Assembly (NCBI RefSeq): GCF_020382885.2 | Contig: NC_058497.1 | Location: 20,080,330 to 20,144,329, forward strand | Length of the DNA: 64,000 bases | Direction: 5' to 3' | Source of the DNA: Scatophagus argus | Lineage: Eukaryota; Chordata; Actinopteri; Scatophagidae | Part shown: positions 10,096 to 22,094 of the stretch, piece by piece | How the letters are laid out: each line of letters begins with the position of its first letter | Numbering within the stretch: position 1 is the first letter of the stretch | The notes under the pieces: model-generated | Database searches by the model: none | Told to the model about the DNA's origin: nothing | The model's input: only the letters and a program-made list of their open reading frames with translations | Translations under genes and position numbers: made by a program

Positions 10096-11452
10096 TGTTG
10101 TGCACTAGTAGGAGAAATTTGGTTATTGGCAGAAGAATCAATGGGGAATAATCATTAAAGCAAAATCAGTGTATGCTTTATACACGTAAAATCGGGGTAC
10201 CACCCTGTCACCACGTACCAATAGTCAAATTAATAAATAGGAAATAACAGTATCTTAAAATTATAAAGGATGAATCCGAGCACTGACTGTCATGAATCCA
10301 GCTGTTATCACAAGTACATTCGCAATAACCACAGACAATGACAGGTTAAACCTTAACAGAGACCAGATTTATTAACCAGCAACAACCATCCAGAGATAAG
10401 TATCACTTTGTAATAAACACTATTATAATCTAAGTTTACCAACACACATTAAGTATTAACTAAGATAACACAGGTACAGCAGCAAGAGTGTATCTATACA
10501 TGGGTGTGCATATATACAGGAGTGTGTGCGCGTGTATGTGTGTGAGAGAGAGAGAGATAGCGATGGAGTCACGTGAGCGACATCTCAGGAAGAACCCAGA
10601 TGGCGGTGGGGTGACACAGGGGGGCGTGTCCCTCTAAGCCAAGATGGAGGGTCGTTGCGTGAGGGACGTCAGCAAGACCAAGATGGCGATAGAGTGGCAT
10701 GCAGGACGTGTGGCTCACAGCCAAGATGGCGATCGCCCACGTAATGTGGCTAACGTGGCAAACAAAGACTACATAGGCAAAGATCCTCGAGCGTCACGTG
10801 TCTCGCGAGGAGATTCGTGATGGCGTGCTCAGACTCAGGCCCATGTAAAATATGAGAAAGAGATAAAGATAGAAGAGAAACTTAAAGAATTAAGAACCCA
10901 GTAAAGATCACCACTTCAGTTCTTTTGAGTCTCACTCTATCACCACACAATAGCGGAGTCAGTAAACCGGAGTTTATCTGCTCAGATATCGGTCTTTTAA
11001 CTGGTGATGCGCGAGCTCACGGAACTGATGGATTTGGATGATCGGTAACAACAATTAAATGAGTATGGCACTTACAAGCGAGAGTCACGCGTTAGCAACT
11101 CTATCTTAGTAATGCCGGTACAAAAATAAAATAATTGCAGCACATATAAGTTACAGAAAATGGTGTGTAAATAACCCTACTTTACACTATCTCTGCCTTA
11201 ATAATGCGTCTGCCTTAATAATGCCTCCGCCCAGACATAAGCCTCTAACTGTGAGTTGCTCCGGTCCTTCGGAGTTGGAAAATTAATAGTCCATTTAAAC
11301 ATTCACCGCGTTGTCCTCAGCAGGGTGATGGTGATCTGTTCTTTCGCTCCTTTGGCGATGTGGCGTATCACTGTGTGTCCCTCTGTAACAGCGGGGAAAA
11401 TCACTGATGAAGAAAAAAAACTAACTTTGTTTCGTCCTTAAATAAGGACGTC
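10096..11452. other. Unclassified 1.36-kb insert unique to one A unit
   Basis: It replaces about 350 bp found in sister units. Composition differs from the surroundings: many CpG sites and repeated CAAGATGGCG motifs (10600-10740), plus an AG/GT-rich tract. There is no long frame and no clear terminal repeat. It could be a fossil LTR or another mobile element, but nothing proves this. Confidence 0.45.
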
Positions 11453-11536
11453 TTCAGGTTGTGTTTGAACTTAAGCTGGTGTCAACACTTTAACCTTCTC
11501 AACAATTTTACAGACTGAGTCTTTGTGTGTTTCCAG

Positions 11537-11742
11537 GAGCTGAACAGAGATCCATCATAGTGAGGACAAACATTCAGGTGGCACAGTCGCAGGTGGAAAA
11601 GGCCCAGAAACTGTCAGTGGATGCATATAAGAAGTTGGCTGAGACTAAAGTGGAAGAGATTCAAAGGATGGCAGAATACGCTGCATTTCAAGAAGATAGC
11701 AAGGAGCCTGAGCTGCATGAGGCTAATCTACGCGAGGATTAA
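11537..11742 (+). pseudogene. diablo: Copy of the last coding exon of diablo/Smac, copy 2
   Basis: Same exon with its acceptor (TTTCCAG ending 11536), open to its stop, reading GAEQRSIIVRTNIQ and ending HEANLRED. The upstream flank is replaced by an unrelated 1.36-kb segment (about 10096-11452), so any link to further diablo exons is broken here. The 3' UTR-like tail is interrupted by a SINE at 12157. Confidence 0.72.
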
Positions 11743-12156
11743 GACAAATTGGCACAGATAATAGAAAAATGTAAAAAAAAAAAAAAGAAGTATGCTTTCA
11801 CCTTAGAAAGTTTTGAGCTTTATAGCTTTTATTACCTGATTATATCATTTCTTTTTTGAGCCTGTAAGATTTTTTCTTATTTGCAATCAGAATTTGAAAG
11901 TGGAATGAAATGAATTGTAACTATTTGCTATTATTTACGACTGCATAAATCATTATTTAAGACTATTTATTTGATTAGCATTTGTCTGCTGCGCTTGGAG
12001 CTTCTGGAACTTGATTATTGAATCTCCAGCGTATATTGTATGGTATTTGGAATTATCTAACATCAGATCATAACGCTGCATATCATGTGTTTTACTGTAA
12101 CAAACAATTTTCTTCTATAAAACTATTGTTTTCTTGTTTTCACTCAACAGCAAAAA

Positions 12157-12412
12157 GTCAATCGTCAGTCAATTGCAGGGCTGACACACAAAGACAGACA
12201 ACCACACACTCTCACACTCACACCAAGGGGCAATGTAGAGAAGCCAATTAACCTAATGTGCATGTTTTTGGTATTGTGGGAAGAAGCCAGAGTGCCCGGA
12301 GAAAACCCACGCAGGCACAGGGAGAACATGCAAACTCCACATAGAAGGGCCCAGACCAGGATTCGAACCTGGAACCCTCTTGCTATGAGGCGACAGTACT
12401 AACCACTGCACC
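12157..12412 (-). mobile_element. tRNA-derived SINE-like element, truncated
   Basis: Minus-strand copy with its tail missing, inserted in the 3' tail of diablo exon copy 2. About 75 bp of flank was lost at the insertion compared with the unit at 3.9 kb. Confidence 0.8.
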
Positions 12413-13069
12413 TGTTGTTTACCATATAAAGTAAAATTAGTCAGAACAAGACTTAGTGCTGACCACTGACACCTACGACTTCACAACATGATGGGTTTGA
12501 TGCTAAAGATTAATGACTCTTTTTAACGGTACATAAAGCATGATGACTATGCAATGTGCCATTGTTAGTTGCAGCCATACAAGTTATAACAGCATTTTGT
12601 CCTCAAGTCCTCAATTTGGAGGCCATTGAAAACAGAAAAGTTGGTGTCATTCACTCTGTGTGTGTATGTGTGTGTGTGCGTGGTGGTGATGTTTCTCTAT
12701 ACTTTTTCGAACATTGTGACATGTACAAAATGCTTTGCAAAATCTTCATGATTAAGTTAAATATTAATGGCACAGATACCAACAATAAGGCATAGCAGTT
12801 GTTTATTGTTTATACACTCCTGTCATATCTGTGCTCCGTTTGGGTGCTACACAAGTCGGTAATCAGTTTTAATGTCGTCTCCCCAAATGAACAATGATGT
12901 AAGAATACAAAAATCTGCTGAGTTTGATTTTTTGTTTAAAAAGCAGTGCAGTCACAGTCAGGCTTAACAATAAGCTAGTTAGAAGTCAAGTACTCTCGAA
13001 ATGCTCATGTAAAATGAATTGCAGACATTAATTTGTGTACTGTTTAGTTTCTTGTTAGAAAACAATTCA

Positions 13070-13990
13070 TCAAATATCTCTCTTGAACAAGCCAAATAGG
13101 ACATTGTTTTTCAGTGCATGAAAAAATGTCTCATCTCTGAGGCCATAAATGAGAGGACTGAGACATTTTGGACCAAGCGAAAACATTATATAGTTAAAGT
13201 ACCTAACATCAATAAATAACCTAACACTGACCTGAAGCACAGCTGCTTCTATGAATGGGCACCACAAACGGATGACACAGAACAGTAGCTGGATAGCATG
13301 AAGAATTACTGTTTTGAGTCCTTTACTTGAAGATTGTTTATTCTCTCCTGACGCTGCTTTGGCTACTTTCATTATTTGAATATAACAGAATATAATGATG
13401 ATGCACATGATCAAGAAGTAAAACTGTTGTAAAGCTGATCTAACGTGACTCTGCCATTCCTTCAAAACAAATATTTCCACAGAGCATATCATGTATTGTC
13501 TGTACATGCTACGAGAGGCTGATGCAAAGAAAGTGGAGAGAACAGCAATGCAGGGTACAGAGCTGATGCCGTGAATGATGTGGATGCAGCACAGAGTACT
13601 GCGTGTGGAGCACAGCTCTGCATGTCGGAGGGGCATGCAAATGGCCACGTAGCGCTCCAGGGTCATTGCTGTCAGAGTAACTGGTGTGACCATCACATTT
13701 AGAACTGCCATAGTGCAGATAATGATACACAACCAGACTTGAATTGTAAATTCAAAATAGGCCATGAGAATGATGATATCAGATAGAAGTAAAAACATGC
13801 TATCATATAGTAGTGTAACAGCAAATAAGATGTAGCGTGCAGTTGTGTGGAAGCATTCCTTTTTGAAAAATGTCACAATGAGCAACAAATCAATGGTAAG
13901 AAAAATCAGTATCACAATCTGGACAATAATAATCCGGTCATTCTTCTGGCTCAACACTACCTGGCCACCATCCGATGAATTGTCAGCCAT
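13070..13990 (-). CDS. OR131-2-like: Odorant receptor 131-2-like, subfamily A, copy 3
   Basis: 306 codons. It is the most distinct A member at the N-terminus (GGQVVLSQKNDRIIIVQ) and in TM2-TM3 (LLYDSMF, IIILMAYFEF, CTMAVLNVMV). The TM2 aspartate is kept, but the serine before it is tyrosine. The tail ends FKRDI. The sequon at N4, ERY and SPLIYGLRD are intact. It lies tail-to-tail with the diablo exon copy at 11537, and the spacer between them carries a SINE. Nothing suggests loss of function. Confidence 0.93.
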   Translation of the reverse strand: MADNSSDGGQVVLSQKNDRIIIVQIVILIFLTIDLLLIVTFFKKECFHTTARYILFAVTLLYDSMFLLLSDIIILMAYFEFTIQVWLCIIICTMAVLNVMVTPVTLTAMTLERYVAICMPLRHAELCSTRSTLCCIHIIHGISSVPCIAVLSTFFASASRSMYRQYMICSVEIFVLKEWQSHVRSALQQFYFLIMCIIIIFCYIQIMKVAKAASGENKQSSSKGLKTVILHAIQLLFCVIRLWCPFIEAAVLQVSVRLFIDVRYFNYIMFSLGPKCLSPLIYGLRDETFFHALKNNVLFGLFKRDI

Positions 13991-14127
13991 GTATTAAATG
14001 AGTCTGTTGAAAGAAAATGAGATTCTTAGCACAAGACCAAAGCATCCCTGATGTTCATCCACAGCATCTTAACACACATTTCCAAAGCCGTGTGTTCAAA
14101 GCCAAAGCATTCTGAGTGAAGCCTGAC

Positions 14128-14133
14128 TTTATA
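14128..14133 (-). promoter_or_regulatory. TATA box, gene at 13070
   Basis: TATAAA on the gene strand, 138 nt before the start codon. The distal donor-like site of this unit has decayed to GTGAAT (14177-14182, minus), so this TATA box is the better promoter candidate. Confidence 0.5.
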
Positions 14134-14966
14134 GCATTGATTGGAATACAAGCAGAGTTAGAGACAATTAAAATTAATTCACCATGTTGTCATCATTTCC
14201 ACTTTCTCCTCATCCCCCAGAGGCCATCTGGGTTGCTGTAAACAAGCCACAGTTAGCTTGGGTTAGACTGTTGTACAGTCTCTGTCCTGAAGGTCACAAA
14301 TTAACATGAACATACAGTATCTTGATGGTGATGTACTGGGTTCTTCTACAGACAACAAAGACACTTTGAGAGTATGGCTCAGAACCTTTACTGGATCAGC
14401 ACATGCAGGTAAATAGTCCATGTGTGACTCTTAAGTTATTTAGTAGAGCTTTTTACCCAGAAACAGAGCCAGACTTCATCAACAGACCACATCTCATCTG
14501 GGCAGGAATGCCTGCTCTAACAGTAGACAACATCTGACCCACATGCACTCTCAGATAGAGAGCAGACATCCTTTAGGAGGCATGGCTGCTGACAGATTTG
14601 TTTATCCACATATGTAGGTTTCGAGTTCAGAAAAAATATATTTTAGAGTTTTGTATGTCTTATAGTTACATAGATCTGGAAAGATTAACCCTCTCAATCT
14701 GGAGTAGCAGACATTTATATTTTAACCTCTGTCTGTGAGACGTTCCTCAGTCTCTGAGGTGAGCGAGGCAACAGGTGTTACAGCGAGGACCAAAGCAAGG
14801 GACTGATACTGGATTTTCAAAGACAAAGTAGATAGCCAATCAGTTGGTCAATGTCGCTCACTCCCCCAATCTCTGCATAAGCAATTCAACACTGGCAGAA
14901 TAAAACTTTTTTAGAAACTGGATAACTGTTGAACTGGAACTGTAAGTCAAAGTAATAAATACCTAA

Positions 14967-15440
14967 TACACTATATAGACAAAAGTAGTGGGACAGACTT
15001 CAGAGTAGAGTCGCCCCCCTCTTGTGGCTATGGCAGCTTCCACTCTTCTGGGACGACTTTCTGGAGTGTTTGTGGTGAATTTTTATCCATTCATGGAGTA
15101 GATCAAGAGTGAGGTCAGGCACTGATGTCGGATGAAAAGACCTGGCTCGCAATCTACTTTCTAGTTCGTCCCAAAGTTGTTCAAATGGGTGGGTCTGTCA
15201 AGTTCCTCAACAGCAAACTCATCCAACCATGTCTTTATGGAGCTTTGCTTTGTGTACTGGGGCACAGTCATAACGGAATAGAAAATGGCCTCCCTCAAAG
15301 GAATTTGGAACCTTGGAAGCATAGCATTGTCCAGAATGTCTTGGTATCCTGAAGTACAAAGATTTCCCTTCACTGGAAGTAAGGGGCCAAGCCCAGTAAT
15401 AAAGAGGTGTGTCCCAGTAACTGAAACTGAAGGGGCAATG
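14967..15440 (-). mobile_element. Tc1/mariner relic, duplicate in the fourth A unit
   Basis: It has the best preserved terminal sequence (acactatatagacaaaagt) and MKGNLCTSGYQDILDNAML on the minus strand. There are deletions and frame breaks further on, and the FEHLW region is lost. Confidence 0.75.
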
Positions 15441-15717
15441 CATAGTTAATAATCAATGAGGAACATGTAATTGGTGAAACTAACTGATTATTTTCTCTCC
15501 AATTCAGTAATTCCCGTTGAGAAGTTGACGCAGCCATTGGCGACTATCAGAGTCAAGTTCCACTGATATCAATACTTTGGCAAAATGGCATACTGGTTCT
15601 GATTAATTGGCCCACTGTAGAGGTCTACCTTTAGCCATATTATGGCAGAACAGACATGATGATATTATTGGCTATGGGATTCAATCACAGTTAAATTGAG
15701 GGCCTTCACAAAACAGT

Positions 15718-16646
15718 TCATCCTCATAAGTGTCTGGGAGTACACATCACAGACAAACTCACATTGATTCTGAACACCACACACATCACTCAGAAAGCCC
15801 AGCAGCATGTGTACTTTCTGCAGAAGCTGAGGAAAGCCCATTTCCCAACCCCTGCCCCAACAACATTCTATAGGGGGACTACTTAAAGCATCCTCTGCAG
15901 CGCCATCACAGCATGGTTTTGCAACTGCACTGCTGCAGACCGAAAGGCCCTGCAGCCAATTGTGAGGACGACAGAAAAAATCACTGGGGGCTCTTTTCCC
16001 CCTCTCACGGACCTTTCCAACACGTGGTGTCTGCACAAAGCCACGAGCATTAGCAGGGATACCACAGATCCCTCCCATGCACTCTTCTCCTTACTGCCAT
16101 CAGGAAGAAGGTACCACAGCATCACTGCCCGCACATCCAGAATGTGGAAAAGCTTCTTCCCCCAGACAATCAAACTGCTGAATAACTCCTGACTTAAGTT
16201 GTGCAATGCACCTTAAAAGCACAACTGCACTTTCTCTCTGCTGCTATCTATATATTTATATATACTTTACATATATTTCATATACTATGCATATAACATA
16301 TTCATCTGTGTTGCTATTTATATATACTCTCTGCTGCTGTTTGTATATTCTGCTGCTAGTTATATATTTATATACACTACAACTACTCTTCAATTGTAAA
16401 CTTACTATATCTACAACCCCCCCCCCCTAAAAAAGCAAAACAGTTCTGTTACTAGTCTTGTCCTGTTTTCGTGTCCTAAATGTGTATATTTAGATTATAG
16501 ATTGTGCATAGCTTCTGTCTTGTCCTGTCTCACTGTCTTTCTAAAGTGTTAGATGTAGCAACAAATTGTTCATGGGGAAACGTTACTTCATCTCACTGTG
16601 TACTTGTATGTGGCTGAGACGACAGTAAAACCTATTTGACTTGAAG
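15718..16646 (+). mobile_element. LINE 3' end, longest copy
   Basis: In addition to the C-terminus it keeps upstream reverse-transcriptase sequence in broken frames (LGVHITDKLT, TTHITQKAQQHVYFLQKLRKA, AITAWFCNCTAADRKALQPIV). The UTR has no SINE. The unit left of the 22095 gene has no LINE at the matching place, about 21432. Confidence 0.78.
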
Positions 16647-17400
16647 TGCAAATCATACCAGCTGTGCAAATAGGTATTTATGTTACTTAGTTTGAGGGCT
16701 AACTGGCAAAATACTCTTACCAGAGGCCCGTTTGTGAACCCACACTTAAAGAATTGAGATATTGCTGAACCAGATGGTGTTTTATTGAGTTTATGGATAC
16801 TGAATAAGTCATTGTCACATTGTGTCTGCCTTTTTTTTTGGTTTTTTGGGGGTTTTTTTCAGACGAAATTTCAATTTAATGCAATAGGAACATTTCTCTT
16901 TGATACTGGGTGATGTCAGAGAGACAAACTATCTTATTATGAGCTATTTCTCAAGCTGCTGATGTGGAACCTTGAATATCAAGTATGAGAATGTTTATTA
17001 AACATCACATTGTTCTGCAAGGATTTATTGCAAACACAACTGGTAGGGTTGTCAAATCTGCAGTTCATCTACTACAATAATATCAGCCACGCAGAAATAA
17101 CAATTGCATTTGTGCAAAGCGTCATGTTGCACAAGAAAAAGAAGGCATGCTTTATTAATCCCCTCAGAGAAATTATTTTTTCCCACTCTTGTTATTGACA
17201 CACAGGCACAAGCAGGACCTATACATGTGCGTTAATGCATAACACAGATTTAATGTTAAAATATTCATGCATTTTCTTGATTAAAAGCCCTCACATATTA
17301 TACATTGAAGCACATATTGATTGAAGGTAATCAATGTAACATTAACAATCAGAAAAAAGTAAACCGATAATAATGATCACAGTGAGCACAAAGAGTTTGG

Positions 17401-17474
17401 TATTGGAGGCCAAGGCAAGATGGACAGAATAATAATGCAGGGTTCAGAGCTGAGGCTGAGAATGATGAGGATGC
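17401..17474 (-). pseudogene. Tiny odorant receptor relic near diablo exon copy 3
   Basis: The duplicate of the relic at 3070, in the same place relative to its diablo exon and nearly identical. Both are copies of one older relic carried by unit duplication. Confidence 0.7.
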
Positions 17475-17632
17475 ATCTGCTGTTTGTTTCTGGGAAGATG
17501 TCTCTCGGTTGTGCATAATATGAAAATTGTGTCCGTCTTCTTCAGGTCTTCAGGTTGTGCTTGAACTTAAGCTGGTGTCAACACTTTAACCTTCTCAACA
17601 ATTTTACAGACTGAGTCTTTGTGTGTTTCCAG

Positions 17633-17844
17633 GAGTTGAACAGGCATCCATCATAGTGAGGACAAACATTCAGGTGGCACAGTCGCAGGTGGAAAAGGCC
17701 CAGAAACTGTCAGTGGATTCATATAAGAAGTTGGCTAAAGTGGAGACTAAAGTGGAAGAGATCCAAAGGATGGCAGAATATGCTGCATTTCGAGAAGATA
17801 GCAAAGAGCGTGAGCTGCATGAGGCTTATCTACGAGAGGATTAA
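17633..17844 (+). pseudogene. diablo: Copy of the last coding exon of diablo/Smac, copy 3
   Basis: Same exon with acceptor, six bases longer in frame (KKLAKVETKVEE versus KKLAETKVEE), ending HEAYLRED. All three copies keep an open frame, a usable acceptor and the same 3' tail. That could mean recent duplication rather than selection. The A unit of the 8414 gene has lost this exon. Confidence 0.72.
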
Positions 17845-18867
17845 GACAAATTGGCACAGATATTAGAAGAATGTAAAAAAAAGAAAAAGAAGTATGCTTT
17901 CACCTTAGAAAGTTTTGAGCTTTATAGCTTTTGTTACCTGATTATATCATTTCCTTTTTGAGCCTGTAAGATTTTTTCTTATTTGCAAATAGAATTTGAA
18001 AGTGGAATGAAATGAATTGTAACTATTTGCTATTCTTTACTACTGCATAAATCATTATTTAAGACTATTTATTGTATGGTATTTGGAATTATCTAACATC
18101 AGATCATAACGCTGTATATCGTATGTTTTACTGTAACAAACAATTTTCTTTTATAAAACTATTGTTTTCTTGTTGTCACTGAACAGCAAAAAATAAAACA
18201 AATCCATGCATTTGGTTTCATGTGTTGGTGGGTCCTTGTTTTTGTTTGTCATGCAAAGTAAAATTAGTCAGAACAAGACTTATTGCTGACCACTGACACC
18301 TACCACTTCACAACATGATGGGTTTGATGCTGAAGATTAATGACTCTTTTCAACAGTACGTAAAGCATGATGACTATGCAATGTGCCATTGTTAGTGCCA
18401 ACCATACAAGTTATAACAGCGTTTTTTCCTCAAGTCCTCAATTTGGAGGCCATTGAAAACAGAAAAGTTGGTGTCATTCACTGTGTGTGTGTGTGTGGTG
18501 TTTCTATATACTTTTTCATTTTTCTCTATTTTTTGCAAAATCTTCATGATTAAGATAAATATTAATAGCACAGATACCAACAATAAGGCATAGCAGTTGT
18601 TTATTTTTTTTACACTCCTGTCATATCTGTGCTCCGTTTGGGTGCTGCACGAGCCGGTAATCAGTTTTAATGTTGTCTCCCCAAATGAACAATGATGTAA
18701 GAATACAGAAATTTGCTGAGTTCGAATTGTTGCTTGAAAAGCAGTGCAGTCACAGTCATACTTAACAATAAGCTAGTTAGAAGTCAAGTACTTTCGAAAC
18801 GCTCATGTAAAATGAATTGCAGACATTAATTTGTGCACTGTTTAGTTTCTTGTTAGAAAACAATTTA
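17845..18867. other. Tail of diablo copy 3 and shared spacer
   Basis: Same layout as 3508-4602 with a small deletion near 18070 and a shorter GT run near 18483. Confidence 0.6.
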
Positions 18868-19788
18868 TCAAATAGCTCTTTTGGACAAGCCAAATAGAAC
18901 ATTGTTTTTCAGTGCATGAAAAAATGTCTCATCTCTGAGGCCATAAATGAGAGGACTGAGACATTTTGGACCAAGAGTAAACATTATGTAGTTAAAGTAC
19001 CTAACATCAATAAATAACCTAACACTGACCTGAAGCACAGCTGCTTCTATGAATGGGCACCACAAACGGATGACGCAGAGCAGTAGCTGGATAGCATGAA
19101 GAACTACTGTTTTGAGTCCTTTACTTGAAGATTGTTTATTCTCTCCTGATGCTGCTTTGGCTACTTTCATTATTTGAATATAACAGAATATAATGATGAT
19201 GCACATGATGAAGAAGTAAAACTGTTGTAAAGCTGATCTAACGTGACTCTGCCATTCCTTCAAAACAAATATTTCCACAGTGCATATCATGTATTGTCTG
19301 TACATGCTACGAGAGGCTGATGCAAAGAAAGCGGAGAGAACAGCAATGCAGGGTACAGAGCTGATGCCGTGAATGATGTGGATGCAGTACAGAGTACTGC
19401 GTGTGGAGCACAGCTCTGCATGTCGGAGGGGCATGCAAATGGCCACGTAGCGCTCCAGGGTCATTGCTGTCAGAGTAACTGGTGTGGCTATCACATTCAG
19501 AGCTGTAACAGTTGAGATAATGATACACAACCAAACTTGAATTGTAAAGTGAAAATAGATCATGAGAAGAAGGATATCAGATAGAAGTAAAAACATGCTA
19601 TCAGACAGTAGTGTAACAGCAAATAAGATGTAGCGTGCAGTTGTGTGGAAGCATTCCTTTTTGAAAAATGTCACAATGAGTAACAAATCAGTGCTAAGAA
19701 AAATCAGTATCACAACCTGGACAATAATAATCCGGTTATTATTCTGGCTCAACACTACCTCACCACCATCCGATGAATTGTCAGCCAT
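18868..19788 (-). CDS. OR131-2-like: Odorant receptor 131-2-like, subfamily A, copy 4
   Basis: 306 codons from the MADNSS start chosen by homology. The frame stays open a further 30 codons upstream to an ATG at 19878 (MCQDAADEHQ...). In the other A genes the codon two before the start is TAA; here it is CAA (context ATT CAA TAC ATG). The extension would matter only in an unspliced leader. Subfamily-specific changes are QNNNRIIIVQVV at the N-terminus, MIYFHFTIQVW before TM3 and STVTALNVIA in TM3; the tail matches the 4603 gene (SKRAI). The unit carries the longest LINE remnant and a diablo exon copy. Confidence 0.92.
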   Translation of the reverse strand: MADNSSDGGEVVLSQNNNRIIIVQVVILIFLSTDLLLIVTFFKKECFHTTARYILFAVTLLSDSMFLLLSDILLLMIYFHFTIQVWLCIIISTVTALNVIATPVTLTAMTLERYVAICMPLRHAELCSTRSTLYCIHIIHGISSVPCIAVLSAFFASASRSMYRQYMICTVEIFVLKEWQSHVRSALQQFYFFIMCIIIIFCYIQIMKVAKAASGENKQSSSKGLKTVVLHAIQLLLCVIRLWCPFIEAAVLQVSVRLFIDVRYFNYIMFTLGPKCLSPLIYGLRDETFFHALKNNVLFGLSKRAI

Positions 19789-19928
19789 GTATTGAATGAG
19801 TCTGTTGAAGGAAAATGAGATTCTTATCACAACAAGACCAAAGCATCCCTGATGTTCATCCGCAGCATCTTGACACACATTTCCAAAGCCGTGTGTTCAA
19901 AGCCAAAGCATTCTGAGTGAAGCCTGAC

Positions 19929-19934
19929 TTTATA
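19929..19934 (-). promoter_or_regulatory. TATA box, gene at 18868
   Basis: TATAAA on the gene strand, 141 nt before the MADNSS start. The distal donor-like site found in copies 1 and 2 is absent here, so transcription from this box with an unspliced leader is likely. That leader would include the upstream ATG at 19878. Confidence 0.5.
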
Positions 19935-20317
19935 GGGCTTACTGGAGTACAAGCAGAGTAAGAGACAATTACATTAACTAAAATTAACAATGATGTCGTC
20001 ATCATTGCCACTTTCTTCTCATCTCCCAGAGACTATCTGGGTTGCTGTAAACAAGCCACAGTTAGCTTGGGTTAGACTGTTGTACAGTCTCTGTCCTGAA
20101 GGTCACAAATTAACATGAACATACAGTATCCTGATGATGATGTACTGGGTTCTTTTACAGACAATAAAGACACTTTGAGAGTATGGTTCAGAACCTTTAC
20201 TGGACCAACACATGCAGGTAAATAGTCCATGTGTGACTCTTAAGTTATCTAGTAGAGCTTTTGAAACACTAACCCTCTCAATCTGGAGTAGCAGACATTT
20301 TTATTTTTGTGTGTGGG

Positions 20318-20556
20318 CCGATCAAGTTCCTCAACAGCAAACTCATCCAGCCATGTCTTTATGGAGCTTTGCTTTGTGTACTGGGGCACAGTCATAACGG
20401 AATAGAAAAGAACCTTCCCCAAACTGTTGTCACAACATTGGAAGCATAGCATTGTCCAAAATTTCTTGGTATGCTGAAGTATAAAGATTTCCCTTCACTG
20501 GAAGTAAGGGGCCAAGCCCAGTAGTAAAGAGGTGTGTCACAGTAACTGAAACTGAA
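20318..20556 (-). mobile_element. Tc1/mariner fragment
   Basis: A shorter copy covering only the middle of the transposase (SVMTVPQYTKQSSIKTWLDE), with the terminal sequence missing. It belongs to the unit left of the 22095 gene. Confidence 0.7.
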
Positions 20557-20790
20557 AAGGCAACTCAGAGTTAATAATACATGAGGAACATGTAATTGGT
20601 CAAACTAACTGTTTACAAATTTTGAAAGATTATTTTCCCTCCAGTTCAGTAATTCCAGTTGAGACGCTGACGCTGACGCAGCCATTGGCCACTATCAGAG
20701 TCAAGTTCCACTGATATCAATAGTTTGGCAAAATGGCATACTGGTGCTGATTAATTGGCCCACTTTAGAGGTCTACCTTTAGCCATAATG

Positions 20791-21350
20791 CAGTGTTTCC
20801 CATACACTGACTAATATGTTGCGGCGCCCCACAATATCAACACTGACTGCCACATATTGAGTTTAATTTTTTTTTTAAGCTTGGCTGTTTAAAAAGTTAT
20901 TCTCTCACAACTGCATTTCCTTGCCATGCACGCTATGTCTCTCCTTTCTCCCATGTGCACACAAACGCACACACAGACTCCCAAATGATTGGCCTGTGAA
21001 GTTCCACTTCTTGAACACAGTATCTGTCTGTGGAAGCGTGACCTTTGGTGTGGAGATGAAAAGACTTTTGGTGAGATATGGACTTCACGAGTGGTTTGTA
21101 TCCCATGAAAACACATACACAATCACACATGTCAAAACAATTGGAAACGCAGCGATGAGGATAAATAGCCTACGGTTAGGGTAAAATTGGGTTGTCCTAT
21201 GCCTGTCTGACAATTCAATTAAAAAGTTTTTTCTCAAGGGCTGCTCTGACCACAAAATACATATCCGAGTCTGTTAGGTAATATTCCCCTAATTTTACTT
21301 TAAGACTTTTAATTGTAGAGCAAATATGATTTTCGGTTCTATGTCTTCCA
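20791..21350 (+). mobile_element. Probable hAT transposon fragment
   Basis: The segment opens CAGTGTTTCCCATACACTGA, a terminus typical of fish hAT elements. It interrupts a spacer that is continuous in other units (AGCCATAATG before, GCAGAAGAGACATG after). No matching opposite terminus or transposase frame was found. Confidence 0.5.
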
Positions 21351-22094
21351 ATGCAGAAGAGACATGATGATCTTACTGGCTATTGAATACAATCACAGAT
21401 AATTGAGGGCGTTCATAAAAAATTCATCAAAACAAGTGCAAATCACACCAGCTGTGCAATTAGATATTTATGTTACTTAGTTTGAGGGCTAACTCACAAA
21501 ATACTCTTACCAGAGACCCATTTGTGGACCCACACTTAAAGACTTGAGGTATTGTTGAGCCAGATGAGTGTTTTATTGAGTTTAAGGATTCTGAATCAGT
21601 CATTGTCACATTGTGTCTGCCTTTTGTTTTTTTTGTTTTTTTTTGTGTTTTTTATTTTGGGAAGAAGGTTCAAAAGATGTGTAATGCAACTGCTGGAACT
21701 TTTCTCTGTGATACTGGGTGATGTTAGAGAGACAAACTATCTTATTATGAGCTATTTTTCAAGCTACTGGTGTGGACCCTTGAATATCAAGTATGATAAT
21801 GTTTATTAAACATCACATTGTTCTGCAAGGATTTATTGCAAATACAACTGGTAGGGTTGTCAAATCCGCAGTCCATCTACTACAATAATGAAGCCACGCA
21901 GAAACAACAATAGCATTTGTGCAAAGGTTCATGTTGCACAAGAAAAAGAAGAAAAAGAAGGCATTATTAATCCCCTTAGAGAAATGATTTTTTCCCACTC
22001 TTGTTATTTGACACACAAGCACAAACAAATATATTTGCATGCATTTAAAATGAAAGCAACACATCATGATGCCGTCTTGTCAAACAAAACCATT

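Larger units (their letters stand above)
1..20300. repeat. Subfamily A tandem array of large units
   Basis: The opening sequence (CACATGCACTCTCAGATAG) recurs at about 6077 and 14539. Each unit has the same order: spacer, Tc1 relic, LINE 3' end, spacer, diablo exon, GT repeat, receptor on the minus strand, leader sequence. Gene-to-gene periods are 3.8, 4.7 and 5.8 kb, because individual units lost the diablo block (8414 unit) or gained inserts (10.1 kb, 12.2 kb). Confidence 0.85.

Noticed and set aside
10500-10560. GT/GA-rich tract as a possible regulatory element
   Set aside because: Simple sequence inside an unclassified insert, with no supporting motif.
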